From NCBI GenBank assembly GCA_013054445.1, contig JAAMPI010000023.1, positions 31,264-95,263 on the forward strand: a stretch of DNA of 64,000 bases, written 5' to 3'. Of this stretch, positions 53,595 to 64,000 are shown one piece after another (position 1 is the stretch's first letter; each line of letters opens with the position of its first letter). The stretch comes from Cudoniella acicularis (Eukaryota; Ascomycota; Leotiomycetes; Helotiales; Helotiaceae). Under the pieces are notes generated by a model, which was not told the DNA's origin, ran no database searches, and saw nothing but the letters and a program-made list of their open reading frames with translations. The translations under genes were made by a program, and so were the position numbers.

Positions 53595-56500
53595 ATGGCG
53601 TACAAGCGTCGCCGGTTGCACCTGCATGATTCTTCCGGCACATCCTCAGGAACTCGCCTACAGTCTTTCTCTCGCATGGGCTCTGTTCCGCGTAGCAACC
53701 TCCAGTCTTCCCCGTCTCTTCCAAGACTACCTCAGCAGAAGAGAGTTTCCCTCCTTCACACTTCAGCTGGGCAGGCTTCTCCCTCTTCGAGACATGCTCC
53801 ATCAGCACCTCTCGAAATTGAAGAGGACGAATCCGAGATTCAGATGCGAGAAGACGCTGACTCGCTGAACGAGATCATCATGGCAATTGATATGAAAGGA
53901 GGCTCGGTCGGCTGCGCCTATTATGTCGCAAGGGAGGAAAAGCTCTACTTGATGCAAGACATAAAATTCGGTGGCCTCGATATTGTTGACACTCTGAAGC
54001 TACACGCCCAGCCAACCACTATTGTGATAAGCACGCGTTCGGAGGAGCCACTCGAGGAACACCTCAGCAAAGATGCCCGGGGCATTGATCGAAGGGATGA
54101 AGCCAGTAATGCTCAATTTAACGCGCTTGGGCCTTTCCTTTGCTGATTATTATGTAGGTGATGATCTCGGCTCCTACGTTCTTGATACTCGACCATCTAC
54201 GGATTTTAACTACGAAAAGGCAAAGGATAAACTTGTCAATCTCCACCTTAGCGCAGATGATGCGCCAGAGTTGGTATTCAGAACACCTGGCGATGGTTTG
54301 CAGGCGGAGGATGATGCTGGTCGTCAAGGGAAACTTCTTAGGTTGGCCGGTTGGATGGACCTCGACAGTTTCCTTACGGTATGTTCTCGGTCAGGTTATT
54401 GTTGCTTGACTGACTGTTCCAGGTTGGCTGTGCTGGTGCTATATTAGCCCAAATCTCCCGTAGGAAAAGCATCGAGTATCTGCCTAATGATCGAGCTGCC
54501 ATGGTCGCATTTCAAATTCGGACCATTGAAATGTTTACTCTCTCCGATCAGCTGTTCATCAACTCAGATACTTTGGCATCGCTCCAAATAATGCAATCTG
54601 AAAATCACCCGAACTCCCACATGCAAGGACCAAACAAATCAACATCGGGAGCCAAGGAGAGCTTGTCCGTTTATGGTTTGTTTTGCCACTTGGCACGTAC
54701 CCCACAAGGCAAGCAGAAGCTTCGTCAGATATTCTTGAGACCAAGTACGGATTTAGACTTGATCCGAGAACGCTTGAATACCATTGGTATCTTTTTACGA
54801 CCGGAAAACTCTTCTTCGTTAGATACTATTCACAAATGCTTGAGCAACATCAAGGATATTCGAACTGTAGTAATACACCTGCAAAAAGGAATTAGCAGTA
54901 CTGGAAAGGGCACAAAAATCAATCGAGGTGTCTGGGCAAATCTTCGAAATTTCGCACATTACACTCTGAAAATTCTTGAAGTTATTCGGGAGCTAAATGA
55001 TGGCCACTCGCTTTGTGTAGTGGACAAGGTAGATACGCAAACTGCTTGAATTAGAGGCAATTGCTAATATACTTCATAGCTTCTCGTGGAAATTCAGGCT
55101 CTTACGCTTCAAAACATTGGTCAGAGTATCGTGGAAGTTGTAGATTTCCCAAGATCCGAAGAACAGCATCGTACCGCGGTATTACAAGGCGTGGATGCCG
55201 AACTAGATGCCTTCAAAAGAACTTACGACGGCTTGGATAGCCTCCTGACCGAAGCCGCTCGTGCGGTTACAGCTGAAATACCAGAGTGGGCCACTCAGTA
55301 TGTTGAAAATTGCATATTCTTTCCACAACTTGGATTCCTCACCGTCGTTCCTCTTGATCCAGAGACTGGAAAGGGGAGATATGAAGGTGAGGGAATGGAA
55401 AACGATATTTGGGACAGAATTTTCGCCAGCAACGATATGGGGTATTATAAAAATCGTCGGATGAGACAGATGGACTCGCACTTGGGTGATTTGTATGGAG
55501 AGATCTGCGGTACGTCGTCATACACCAATTTCATTTATGCAAATAATTGACCCAACTCCAGACAGGGAAATCGAGATTATTCATAGCCTTGCTGTAAAGG
55601 TTCTTGAGCACGAGAACATACTTGTGCAGAGCTCTAACCTCCTCGGGGAACTGGATAGTCTCGTAGCGCTTGCATTGGGAGCTCGCAAATACGATCTAAA
55701 CGCTCCACGAATGACCACGGCTAATGTTATTCAAATCGAAAAAGGCCGCCATCCCCTACAAGAACTCACTGTCGCTTATATCCCCAACAACTTCTTCCTT
55801 AGGGGTGGCAATGGCGACGGCGATGTCGAAGAGGACCAAGAGGACTTGACACTTCCGACGGGTCAGGCCTCATCAAGTGTGCAACAGAGCGTTGAAGACC
55901 CAAGCATGCTTGTTATGACTGGGCCCAACTACTCCGGGAAGTCTATTTATCTCAAGCAAAACGCCCTTATCGTATACATGGCCCATATTGGCAGCTATGT
56001 TCCTGCTGAGAAAGCCGTTATCGGGTTGACGGATAAAATTTTGACTAGAATCGCAACTCGAGAGAGCGTTTCGAAAAACCAGAGTGCCTTCATGATTGAT
56101 CTGCAACAGATATCCCTTTCGATGACACTCGCAACTTATCGAAGTCTCGTAATCGTGGATGAGTTTGGAAAGGGAACCAATGCCCATGACGGTGCAGGCC
56201 TTTCATGTGGGGTGTTGGAGTATTTTCTGAGTCTTGGTGATCATCGACCTAAAGTTTTGGCAGCTACTCATTTCCACGAAATCTTCGAAAATGGATTCCT
56301 CGAGGAACGACCGGAACTATCGTTTGGTCACATGGAGGTCCGCATTGACTCTGATGCTGAGGCTGTTGAAGAACAGATTACCTATCTGTACAACTTCGTG
56401 CAGGGTCGCAGCAGTTCCAGTTTCGGTACGTGTTGCGCCTTGTTGAACGGTATCGATCCTGCAATTGTTGACAGAGCGGATGAACTCATTCTCTTGGCAG

Positions 56501-56688
56501 CTCGAGGCGAAGACTTGATAGCTGCTTGCACCAAGCTTCCAGAGAAAGAAGCACATGAGTTGGAGGACGCAGAACAGATCGGAAGGCAGTTTCTCGAGCA
56601 AGACTTTCCCCGACCAGACAACAAGGACGTTTCAAGTTTCGACGTCCGAAGTGCACTTCAAAACATTCTAACGATTAGCTCCGTCTGA
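53595..56688 (+). CDS. MSH5: Meiotic MutS homologue Msh5
   Basis: Five exons: 53595-54105, 54158-54378, 54423-55028, 55080-55509 and 55562-56688, giving 964 aa; introns 52, 44, 51 and 52 nt with exact phase closure. Msh5 pairs with Msh4 to bind and stabilise recombination intermediates and promote meiotic crossovers in the nucleus; it does not repair mismatches. The N-terminus is a disordered Ser/Pro/Arg-rich extension. MutS connector and lever regions follow ([40 protein letters not shown]). The ATPase domain has Walker A GPNYSGKS (about residue 710), Walker [12 protein letters not shown] and the conserved [12 protein letters not shown]. The protein is somewhat longer than yeast Msh5 (about 900 aa), mostly through the N-terminal extension and a Glu/Asp/Gln-rich insert before the Walker A motif. 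Its presence implies retained meiotic capacity. Confidence 0.95.
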
Positions 56689-58388
56689 ATTATTGACGCC
56701 ACAATGTTTGATATTTGAATCCTCTCGGAATATACCATGCATTTGCTCAAGAAGTACAACTGTTGCCGACCATCGAGTGTAAAATAGGGTTCTCGGGCCG
56801 TGACCGATTTTTAGCTGGCAAGAGCGGTCTGAGAGGGAGCCTCCGAGGATGTCCTTCAGCGTGCAGTTGCAAAATTTTATGTTAACCAGGGGAATATGTA
56901 CCTTATTTTAGCTTTCTAAGCTTTGAGCTCCGGAGATGTTCCCGGATAGGTTGAAAGGCTGTCATTGTAATTAGAAACTTGCGAATCTTTTGCTCAAAAT
57001 CGATAAGAACAAGCAGCCATTATTTACTTCTTTCTCACAACAATCAAGTTCGCCGTACGCGACTCTGGCACGGTTCCGGAACTTCTGGCACTTGCTAAGG
57101 TTGTCTTTTAATCTGTTCTCCGTCCCTAGTGGACTGAGGGTGGCCTCCGGTTAGAGTCGTCAACGGATTATCCTGTACTGTATTTTTCACACAGCGCCAA
57201 GATTGTGAAAAAGGAGTACAGTATACATGTACTGGCACTGTAGTACATGTTGCTGTTTCAAGTTTTTTTTTTGCTGACGACTCCAATTTTCTCCAACATC
57301 CGAAATGGCGATCATGTTTAACAAACAACACTTATCGGGTGGACTGCAGTCTGCCGGGGCAAGTGCCAAGTGGCCGCTGAATCTGGGGTCAAACCGTCTA
57401 ACATGCTCAAAGAACCCAGACGCCACAACCGCGGACTTGGACTTGGCACGAAATTCCCAGGTTTTGCTGCTTTCTGCACGGTCGCTGTAACAGGGCCGCG
57501 TTTGACGCCAAGTCGCGAAGAGTCAGATGGCCGATGTGGCGCCTAATTTTATCCCTGTCCTGGACCCTTTTCAGAACTTTGGGCGGATTATTCTCCGTCT
57601 TCAGCCCTGCCTCTCTGTACGGCTTTCTCCTCCTGAACCCTCCACCATGAAGAAACGAACTGTGTTGCAAAGGGCCCAATTTTTATCCTCTCTCATTCGA
57701 CAGCTCTACTGGCCTATTATTCTCGCCACCACGACGTCCACCTCTACCTCACACTTGAGGTTCCTGATCTTCGCAAGACGCAAGTCCACCATCGCACCAT
57801 CGGCCTAATGTTTCCCTCTTCGTTACCAGGCCCGTACCAGGGTACAGTAGAGGAGGCTCTGTGCAAAGTGTCAGTGTTTCAACAATTCTCCGCCTTTCTT
57901 CGCTCTGCTATTGGTAGAGGGAGGACTTTGCTAATAATAGTCGGTTTTATCGTCTCTTTTGTCACTGTTCGTCACTCATTGTTCAGACGCATGATGATTT
58001 TCCGCCACGGAGGTTTACTTTCAGAAGACTGCCGCAGATCGCTTGCGTGGTTCCCTAATAATAACTTTACCGTCTTGAATGTCCCATGACTGGAGCCGCA
58101 AAATCGCTGAGTAGTTGTAAACCTAGTTTGAGATTCTCCAGGGTCCTGGGCATAGTTGGCCGTCACTACGAGACTTCTATCGAGACAATTTTTGTGGAGT
58201 CGAGAAAGTTCAGACCAGATACAAATTATAAGTACGAGCTCCCAGACTCTTTTTCTTCCATTCCAATCATCATCTTCTTCTTCTTCTCATCATCTACAAC
58301 ATCATCTCAAGATCCAATCGCATCTCCATCAATCTCCAAATCACTTCGAATATCTTAATCCAATCCAACAAACCTTCAAATCATCAAC
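56689..58388. other. Gene-free stretch
   Basis: 1.7 kb between MSH5 and the small GPI-type gene. A hairpin-forming cluster lies at 57172-57226. The last 150 bases are strongly C/T-rich on the plus strand, typical of a fungal promoter or leader next to a highly expressed gene. No other gene is supported. Confidence 0.5.
57172..57226. repeat. Imperfect inverted repeat
   Basis: Left arm TACTGTATTTTTCAC and right arm GTGAAAAAGGAGTACAGTA pair with a 3-base bulge around a 14-base loop. Several GTAC/TGTAC motifs follow to 57250. Confidence 0.5.
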
Positions 58389-58849
58389 ATGCAATACTCA
58401 ACTATCCTCCTTATTGCTCTCTCTGCCGTTGCTGTCTCGGCCGCAGATTCATCTGTATGTTCTTACAATTCCAATAAACCTGATTCCTCAAACTAACAAG
58501 TCTATAGTCATCAGCTAGCGACAGCAAAGGAGGCAACAAGACAACGGCAGCTACCGCAGGTACCTCAGCAACCGGCAAAGCCACCAAGGGAAACACAACA
58601 GCTTCAGCAACAGACTCAGCAACAGACTCAGCATCAGCAACAGGAAAGGCAGCATCTTCAGGAAAGGCATCAGGTACAGGAGCAAAGGCATCAGCATCAG
58701 CATCAGCAACTGCCGCGACTGGGGCCAACTCTTCAAGCTCGGCTTCACCTGCAAAGGCCACAACTGCCGGCGCTCCATCGCTATTGGCACAAAGTGGAGG
58801 ATTGGTCACTGTTGCCGGACTCGGTGTTGTGTTCGCTGTTTTCATGTAA
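58389..58849 (+). CDS. Small Ala/Ser/Thr-rich secreted protein, likely GPI-anchored
   Basis: Two exons, 58389-58454 and 58508-58849, giving 135 aa; the 53-nt intron falls just after the signal peptide region. The N-terminus MQYSTILLIALSAVAVSAADSS is a classical signal peptide. The middle is low-complexity Ser, Ala, Thr and Gly (TDSATDSASATGKA, ASASASATAATGA) with Lys at intervals and two N-glycosylation sequons (NKTT, NTTA). The C-terminus is hydrophobic (GGLVTVAGLGVVFAVFM), as for a GPI-attachment signal. Such proteins coat the cell wall; many are lineage-specific and fast evolving, and no catalytic domain is present. The C/T-rich upstream region suggests strong expression. The antisense strand is open too, but only because of the simple codon composition. 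Confidence 0.82.
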
Positions 58850-60363
58850 AGAGTTTTCAAGACTTTAATGGGGATTCAGATAGACTGCATGGAATTGGGA
58901 CTGGAATTGGGGGTCTTCGAATGGTTGTTTATATTGGATAGAGCAGGACTCTGGCCTTGGAAGACGGAAAGTACATAGTTAGCATGGATACGGCGTACAG
59001 ACGATGATTCAATGAATGGGTTGGTTTTCAAAAGAAGTTTTTCTCCCACAGTCTCTTGTATTTCTTTACCTAGATATCTAGAGGACCAAATAATGGCAAA
59101 TATCCAATATTTTCGTTGACCTCTGTCTTCCTGCTTTCAACAAGGAGCATCAATTACCAAAGTCAAGGAATTTCGATGTTGATTTGGATCTCTTAACCAG
59201 GGGTTGGTACGACTTGATACTGTCACGTGGATCACAATGAACGCTGACACGGTATCCAGCGGGAGGTACCACGGGTACATGGCCGATCTTGAGTCAGAAA
59301 TGTCACTGTTACTTTCCTTGGCAGTCATGCAAAAACGTTGTACCGAAAAAGTGATACAGAGTGACAACCCGCCTCAGGCCGGCAGGAATTTTCGGGTTCG
59401 CACAGCTGCTTCACAATTGTCTCGGCATAATTGTGGTGGTTTATAACACTGGAGTCAGCGCATACGAGCAACTGCAATGGAACACTGGAGCAGAGTGTAC
59501 GACGCGCAGGCCCATTTATTATTCGATGAAGAGGGAACTTCGATGCTGATGAAAGATGGGTGGGTGAAGAACTGAAGCTCGTTGACGCGGAATTATGAAG
59601 CATGCAGAACGAGCTGGTGTTAACCTTAAATCCGACCGGATTTTCTTATCGCTGCAAAAAATGAGATTTTCACCCTACGCTAGCTAAGCGAGAGATCTGT
59701 GGAGCTTAAGTTTACGGCACGGCACTCGGCAACAGCTGCAGCTTTCCTCCTGGTGTTGAGCAACCCAACGTGCCTCGTCGTCATCAGATAAGCCACCCGT
59801 TGCTTGTCTTTCTGACTGGCTCACGATAAAAAATATGCAAATTCTCCGCGCCTGCAGTCCTGAGGCTCTTCGTCTCTAACCGCCAATCCAGCTGCACAAA
59901 AGAAGCAATTCCGAACATGAAAGCTAGTCTTGCTCCCGCCTTTGTGAGTGCAAAGCATCCCTTGAAAATTGTTATCGGGAGTGCTGGTCCGATGAGAGCT
60001 TCTGTCATTCTGTGCTGGCACTTTTCCCCGTGCACCAGTAGAGCACCTTGGGGGGGGGCTCCAGTGCTCCATCGCCTTGGGTGTTGAGAAAACCAAACCA
60101 GATCTAGCTTTTATCCCTCGGCCGCTATCTCAGGCACTTCAAAGTAGTATTTGTAAGAAATCGAATCGGAAACTGTGGGGATATCTCATAAGCAGGTCTG
60201 CTTCATTTCGGGGTTAAGAAGCTCGCCCCAGTTTCTCCTTCTTTTCTGCTTAGGTCATTGCGGTAGCTCTGAACTACGCAACATAAAAAGTTGGGTGTAT
60301 TTTCCTCTTCTGCCCCTTGTGAAAGAGGATTGCTTGCGACCCGTGACAACACTGCTCGCCAAC
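58850..60363. promoter_or_regulatory. Long intergenic region upstream of the ABC transporter
   Basis: 1.5 kb with no supported gene, ending at the ABC transporter start. It contains a run of nine G at about 60049-60057. Drug-pump genes often have long regulated promoters, but no specific site was recognised. Confidence 0.45.
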
Positions 60364-63300
60364 ATGTTTTACACGTCGACAGATCGAATGTTCACCCAGA
60401 GCACCGAGGGTCGTGAAAGCACTCGCGTTCCTCTACACAATGTTGACAATACCGGCGAGCGTCCACACGAACCTGAAGAGGTATCCTCAACTGACGGCGA
60501 GGTCAACAATGGAGGGACTTGGGGTGAGCGCGATATCGGCGGGCCAGTCAATTTTCGAGCTGCTATGATGGAATATGAGGAAATGAGAAGAGAATTGACA
60601 CAGTTGTCAAAGACCCGAAGCGCCAGAACGGAAAGATCTCATCCAGCACGGACATCGACACTTAGAAGGGTAACGTCCCGAGGCAGCCGACATTCGCGAT
60701 TTACTACTGCCACAGCTGAAGAGCGCGATGTTGAGGCGCAAGAGGATGCAAAGCTAGACGAAGAAGATTTTGAGCTGGGTGAATTCCTCAAAGATGGACA
60801 CTTTGAGAAACGAGAAGAAGGCAAATCCGCCAAGAAGGTTGGCGTTGTCTATAAGAATCTTACCGTCCAAGGTGTAGGCGCAACAACCAGGTTTGTCAAA
60901 ACCCTTCCCGGGGCTATTATTGGAGTAAGGGACCCCACCTCCATGCTCTTGGATAAGAGAGTCTCACAACTTGACAGACTTTTGGACCAGACCTGTATAA
61001 GCTCCTCGCAAGATTCATCCGGATTTTACCAATGCCTGGTCCTCAGGGTGAAAAGAGAGATTTAATACACGACTTTTCTGGAGTTGTTCGAGATAGAGAG
61101 ATGCTATTGGTGCTTGGAAGGTGATACCCTCATTTCCTCCCCATTGACACCTAATCATCTAACATAAACCTAGACCTGGAAGTGGTTGTAGTACCTTTTT
61201 AAAAGCTATTACCAACAAACGCGAAGCATTTGCAGGTGTTACTGGAGAAGTCTCTTACGGTGGAATTCCCGCAGCCGAACAGCACAAGAACTACCGTGGA
61301 GAGGTCAACTACAACGAAGAAGATGACCAGCACTTTCCTACTCTTACGGTAGACCAGACACTCCACTTTTCTCTACTGAATAAGACCAGGAAACATGCCA
61401 AGGGCGATATTCCAGTTATTGTTAGTGCGCTCTTGAAAATGTTCGGCATCACCCACACTCGGAATACACTAGTTGGAGATGTAAGTGTCAAGCAAAGCGC
61501 AACTTCTAGAGACCAGGAGATGTATGCTGATTCCGTCAGGCATTTGTCCGAGGTGTATCTGGTGGAGAACGCAAACGTGTTAGCATCGCGGAGACCCTGG
61601 CAACCAAGTCCACTGTTGTTGCGTGGGATAATAGCACTCGTGGCCTTGATGCGTCAACAGCTCTAGATTATGCCAATTCACTCCGAGTTATGACTGATAT
61701 CAGTGACAGTAAGAACCGTCCGTTTCTTTATGTCTTCGTCACTTTGTTCAGCCGAGTTTTTTCAGAATGCCGGCTAGGAGGGATGAAGGCCCAAATGTGT
61801 TCATCTCAACGACAATAAGGCTGAATGATTTTGCTACTGTGGCGCATTGAAACCACTAGTCGTCGTAACAAGGAAGCCGGCACTCAGTAAATACTCGACT
61901 TAGTACCCTGAGAACATGTTTCAGGTCCTGCACATAATTCTGAAACGACGCAAGAGACAGTAGCATGAAATAAGAAGTTGCTAACTCCGGTATCTTCTAG
62001 GAACAACTATCGTCACGCTCTATCAGGCTGGTGAGGGTATTTATGAGTTGATGGACAAAGTTCTTGTTATTGATGAAGGTCGCATGATTTACCAAGGTTT
62101 GTCAAATGCTATTGCCTCCCACGTAACTTCTGACATTTTTCAGGCTCCGCCAAGGATGCAAAGCGATATTTTATTGACCTTGGCTACTATTGCCCCGAAA
62201 GACAAACAACAGCCGACTTCTTAACAGCGTGTACCGATCCGAACGAAAGACGATTCCGAGACGATTTTGACGGACCGATTCCAAAAGGCAGTATTGAATT
62301 AGAGAAAGCTTTCCGCGAGTCCGAGGCTTATAAGCTCGTTCTTCAAGATATCAACTCATACGAGAAAGATTTGAAAGACTCCGATCATGCGGATGCCAGA
62401 CAGTTCAAGCAGTCCGTACAAGAGACCAAGTCGAAGACCGTCTCAAAACGTTCGCCATATACTGTATCATTTGTTCGCCAAGTGCTTGCATGTACAAAAC
62501 GCGAGTTCTGGCTTACTTTTGGTGACAAGACAACTCTGTATACGAAATTCTTCATTATTATCTCGAGTAAGTGTAGCCATGTTCCTAGTTCTACACATTT
62601 CTCTTTCTCCAATTACACGTTTCAGTGTCAAAATATACTATTTATAACCCGTTTTCCTACTTTATTTGCCAATAGTACATTCTAGAGCAGGAATATACTG
62701 ACTTTTCAATCCCCTAGACGGGTTAATTGTCAGCAGTTTGTTTCATGGCCAGTCAACAAATACGGAAGGAGCGTTTTCCAGAGGCGGAACGCTTTTCTTT
62801 TCCATTCTATTCCTCGGCTGGCTCCAGTTGAGCGAACTGATGAAGGCTGTCTCGGGCAGAACAATAATTGCGAGACATAATGATTATGCATTTTATCGAC
62901 CCTCTGCTGTCGTGATTGCACGAGTTCTACAAGATTTGCCTTTTCTGTTGGTTCAGGTTATCCCGTTTTCCATTATTATGGCAAGTGACCGACGAGCCCG
63001 TTTTGAGCAGTAAACTAATTGAACACTAGTACTTCTTAACGGGACTCGACGTTGATGTCAGTAAATTTTGGATCTATTTCCTATTCATCTATACGACTAC
63101 CATTTGCATAACTGCACTCTATCGCATGTTTGCCGCTCTCTCGCCTGGTATCGATTCTGCTGTCCGGTTTTCTGGATTGGCACTAAACCTCCTAATGTAA
63201 GTCGAGCACGCTAAAGTTATCATCTTTCATCGACTTATAAATTTGATAGTCTCTACACGGGATACGTGATAGCTAAGCCACAGTTGTTATCGGATTACAT

Positions 63301-64000
63301 TTGGTTTGGTTGGATCTATTACATCAACCCAGTTGCTTATAGTTTCGAGGCTGTCTTGACCAACGAGTTTGACAACAAGGTACTGAATTGTGCCGCTTCT
63401 GAGATTGTTCCTAGAGGTCCCGGTTATGACAACCCTGCGTATCAGGGCTGTGCGTTCACCGGTGCTCAGACTGGCTCGCTGGATATATCTGGATCCAGAT
63501 ACCTGAGTGTTGCGTTTGAGTATTCTCGAAGCCACCTGTGGAGAAACTGGGGTGTCGGTATGTTGTTTCCTTCGATGTCCCTTCAGAGACCTTCCGTGGC
63601 ATGTTTTTCTTTTCTCTTTGGGCGTTCCATGCCGTTTCCAGATGTCGCAATGAAAGGAGAGGTACAATTACTGATTCATACTTAGTGATTGCCTTTGCCA
63701 TTCTGTATATTTTGATTACTGCCGTCGCATCCGAGCTCTCTAACTTTACAGCCGATGGTGGAGGTGCCCTTGAGTTTAAGAAATCGAAAGCTGCCAAAAA
63801 GCAAGTTAAGGCTGCAGGAGCAGTTGGCGACGTCGAGAAGGGCACTGCTCAAGAGCCACCAAGCGGATCATCCAGCAATACCCTCAACGGCGCAAAAGAG
63901 GAAGAAGCACTGCAGGATATCTCCGGGTCGGAAAGTATATTTACATGGGAGAATGTCGAATATACTGTTCCGTACATGGGAGGTGAGCGGAAGCTGTTGA
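60364..64000 (+). CDS. PDR-type ABC-G transporter, partial at the window end
   Basis: Ten exons lie in the window: 60364-60924, 60978-61120, 61174-61480, 61540-61708, 62001-62096, 62144-62566, 62718-62980, 63030-63196, 63250-63557 and 63686 to the edge. The gene continues beyond 64000. Pleiotropic-drug-resistance pumps export toxic compounds or lipids through the plasma membrane using ATP. The order is the reverse (NBD-TMD)2 type: the first nucleotide-binding domain has Walker [10 protein letters not shown] (about 234-242), signature [10 protein letters not shown] and Walker [16 protein letters not shown]. Membrane segments follow, then a large loop with Cys ([13 protein letters not shown]) and the linker to the second domain ([14 protein letters not shown]). 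Walker A carries Cys in place of Lys, the usual asymmetry of fungal PDR first domains. Intron 7 uses a GC-AG pair and intron 4 is 292 nt, unlike the others. The start at 60364 gives a hydrophilic N-terminus; an in-frame extension to 60175 is rejected. Confidence 0.93.

Noticed and set aside
58411..58860. 149-aa minus-strand Ala/Val-rich frame
   Set aside because: Antisense of the simple Ala/Ser/Thr repeats of the GPI-type gene.
60175..60363. N-terminal extension of the ABC transporter frame
   Set aside because: Adds a Cys-rich hydrophobic leader not seen in PDR pumps; the ATG at 60364 gives the expected hydrophilic start.
61860..61875. GTCGTAACAAGG match to the 3' end of 18S rRNA
   Set aside because: Only 12 bases match and the flanks do not; a chance resemblance inside the ABC transporter intron.
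1..64000. CRISPR arrays, viral genes and rRNA genes
   Set aside because: None were recognised on either strand; there are no regularly spaced repeats and no viral or ribosomal RNA signatures.

Overview
The window is nuclear DNA of a filamentous ascomycete (Pezizomycotina). The evidence is dense genes on both strands, many 44-70 nt spliceosomal introns with GTRNGT donors, CTNAC-type branch sites and YAG acceptors, and fungus-specific families (CFEM, Zn2Cys6 and bZIP-DUF3425 regulators, PDR-type ABC transporter, Ppn1, Emc5). The style of the proteins suggests Leotiomycetes, but that is an impression, not a test. All exon boundaries are my own readings of splice signals, checked for continuous reading phase; no transcripts were available.

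Layout. 1-5.5 kb: a doubtful frame-disrupted ORF and a patatin-like protein. 5.8-9.4 kb: LEO1 and a divergent MOB2-like gene. 9.8-15.2 kb: a DUF3237 protein, ERB1 and a Zn2Cys6 regulator. 16.5-21.3 kb: a CorA-like transporter, a GNAT acetyltransferase and a CFEM reading frame broken by a stop. 21.4-26.8 kb: a CLC chloride channel with a MITE-like element in one intron, then an ethanolamine kinase. 26.8-35.4 kb: a gene-poor block holding only a bZIP regulator. 35.4-47.2 kb: a class II aldolase, PPN1, an intron-containing tRNA-Ser(AGA), an acid-sphingomyelinase-like enzyme and an acid phosphatase-like enzyme. 48-56.7 kb: a housekeeping block of HSP78, EF-1 beta, EMC5 and MSH5. 58.4-64 kb: a small GPI-type surface protein and a PDR-type ABC transporter cut by the window edge.

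I see no operon-like logic or biosynthetic cluster; most genes are independent. Loose themes are phosphate and lipid metabolism (Ppn1, acid phosphatase, sphingomyelinase, ethanolamine kinase, patatin-like protein) and membrane transport (CorA-like, CLC, ABC).

I did not find a convincing new multi-gene system. The best leads are a patatin-family protein that has lost both catalytic residues, a MITE sitting cleanly in a CLC intron, one-base frame shifts at homopolymers in two transporter genes, a nonsense-interrupted CFEM gene, and a tandemly duplicated mitochondrial presequence in HSP78.
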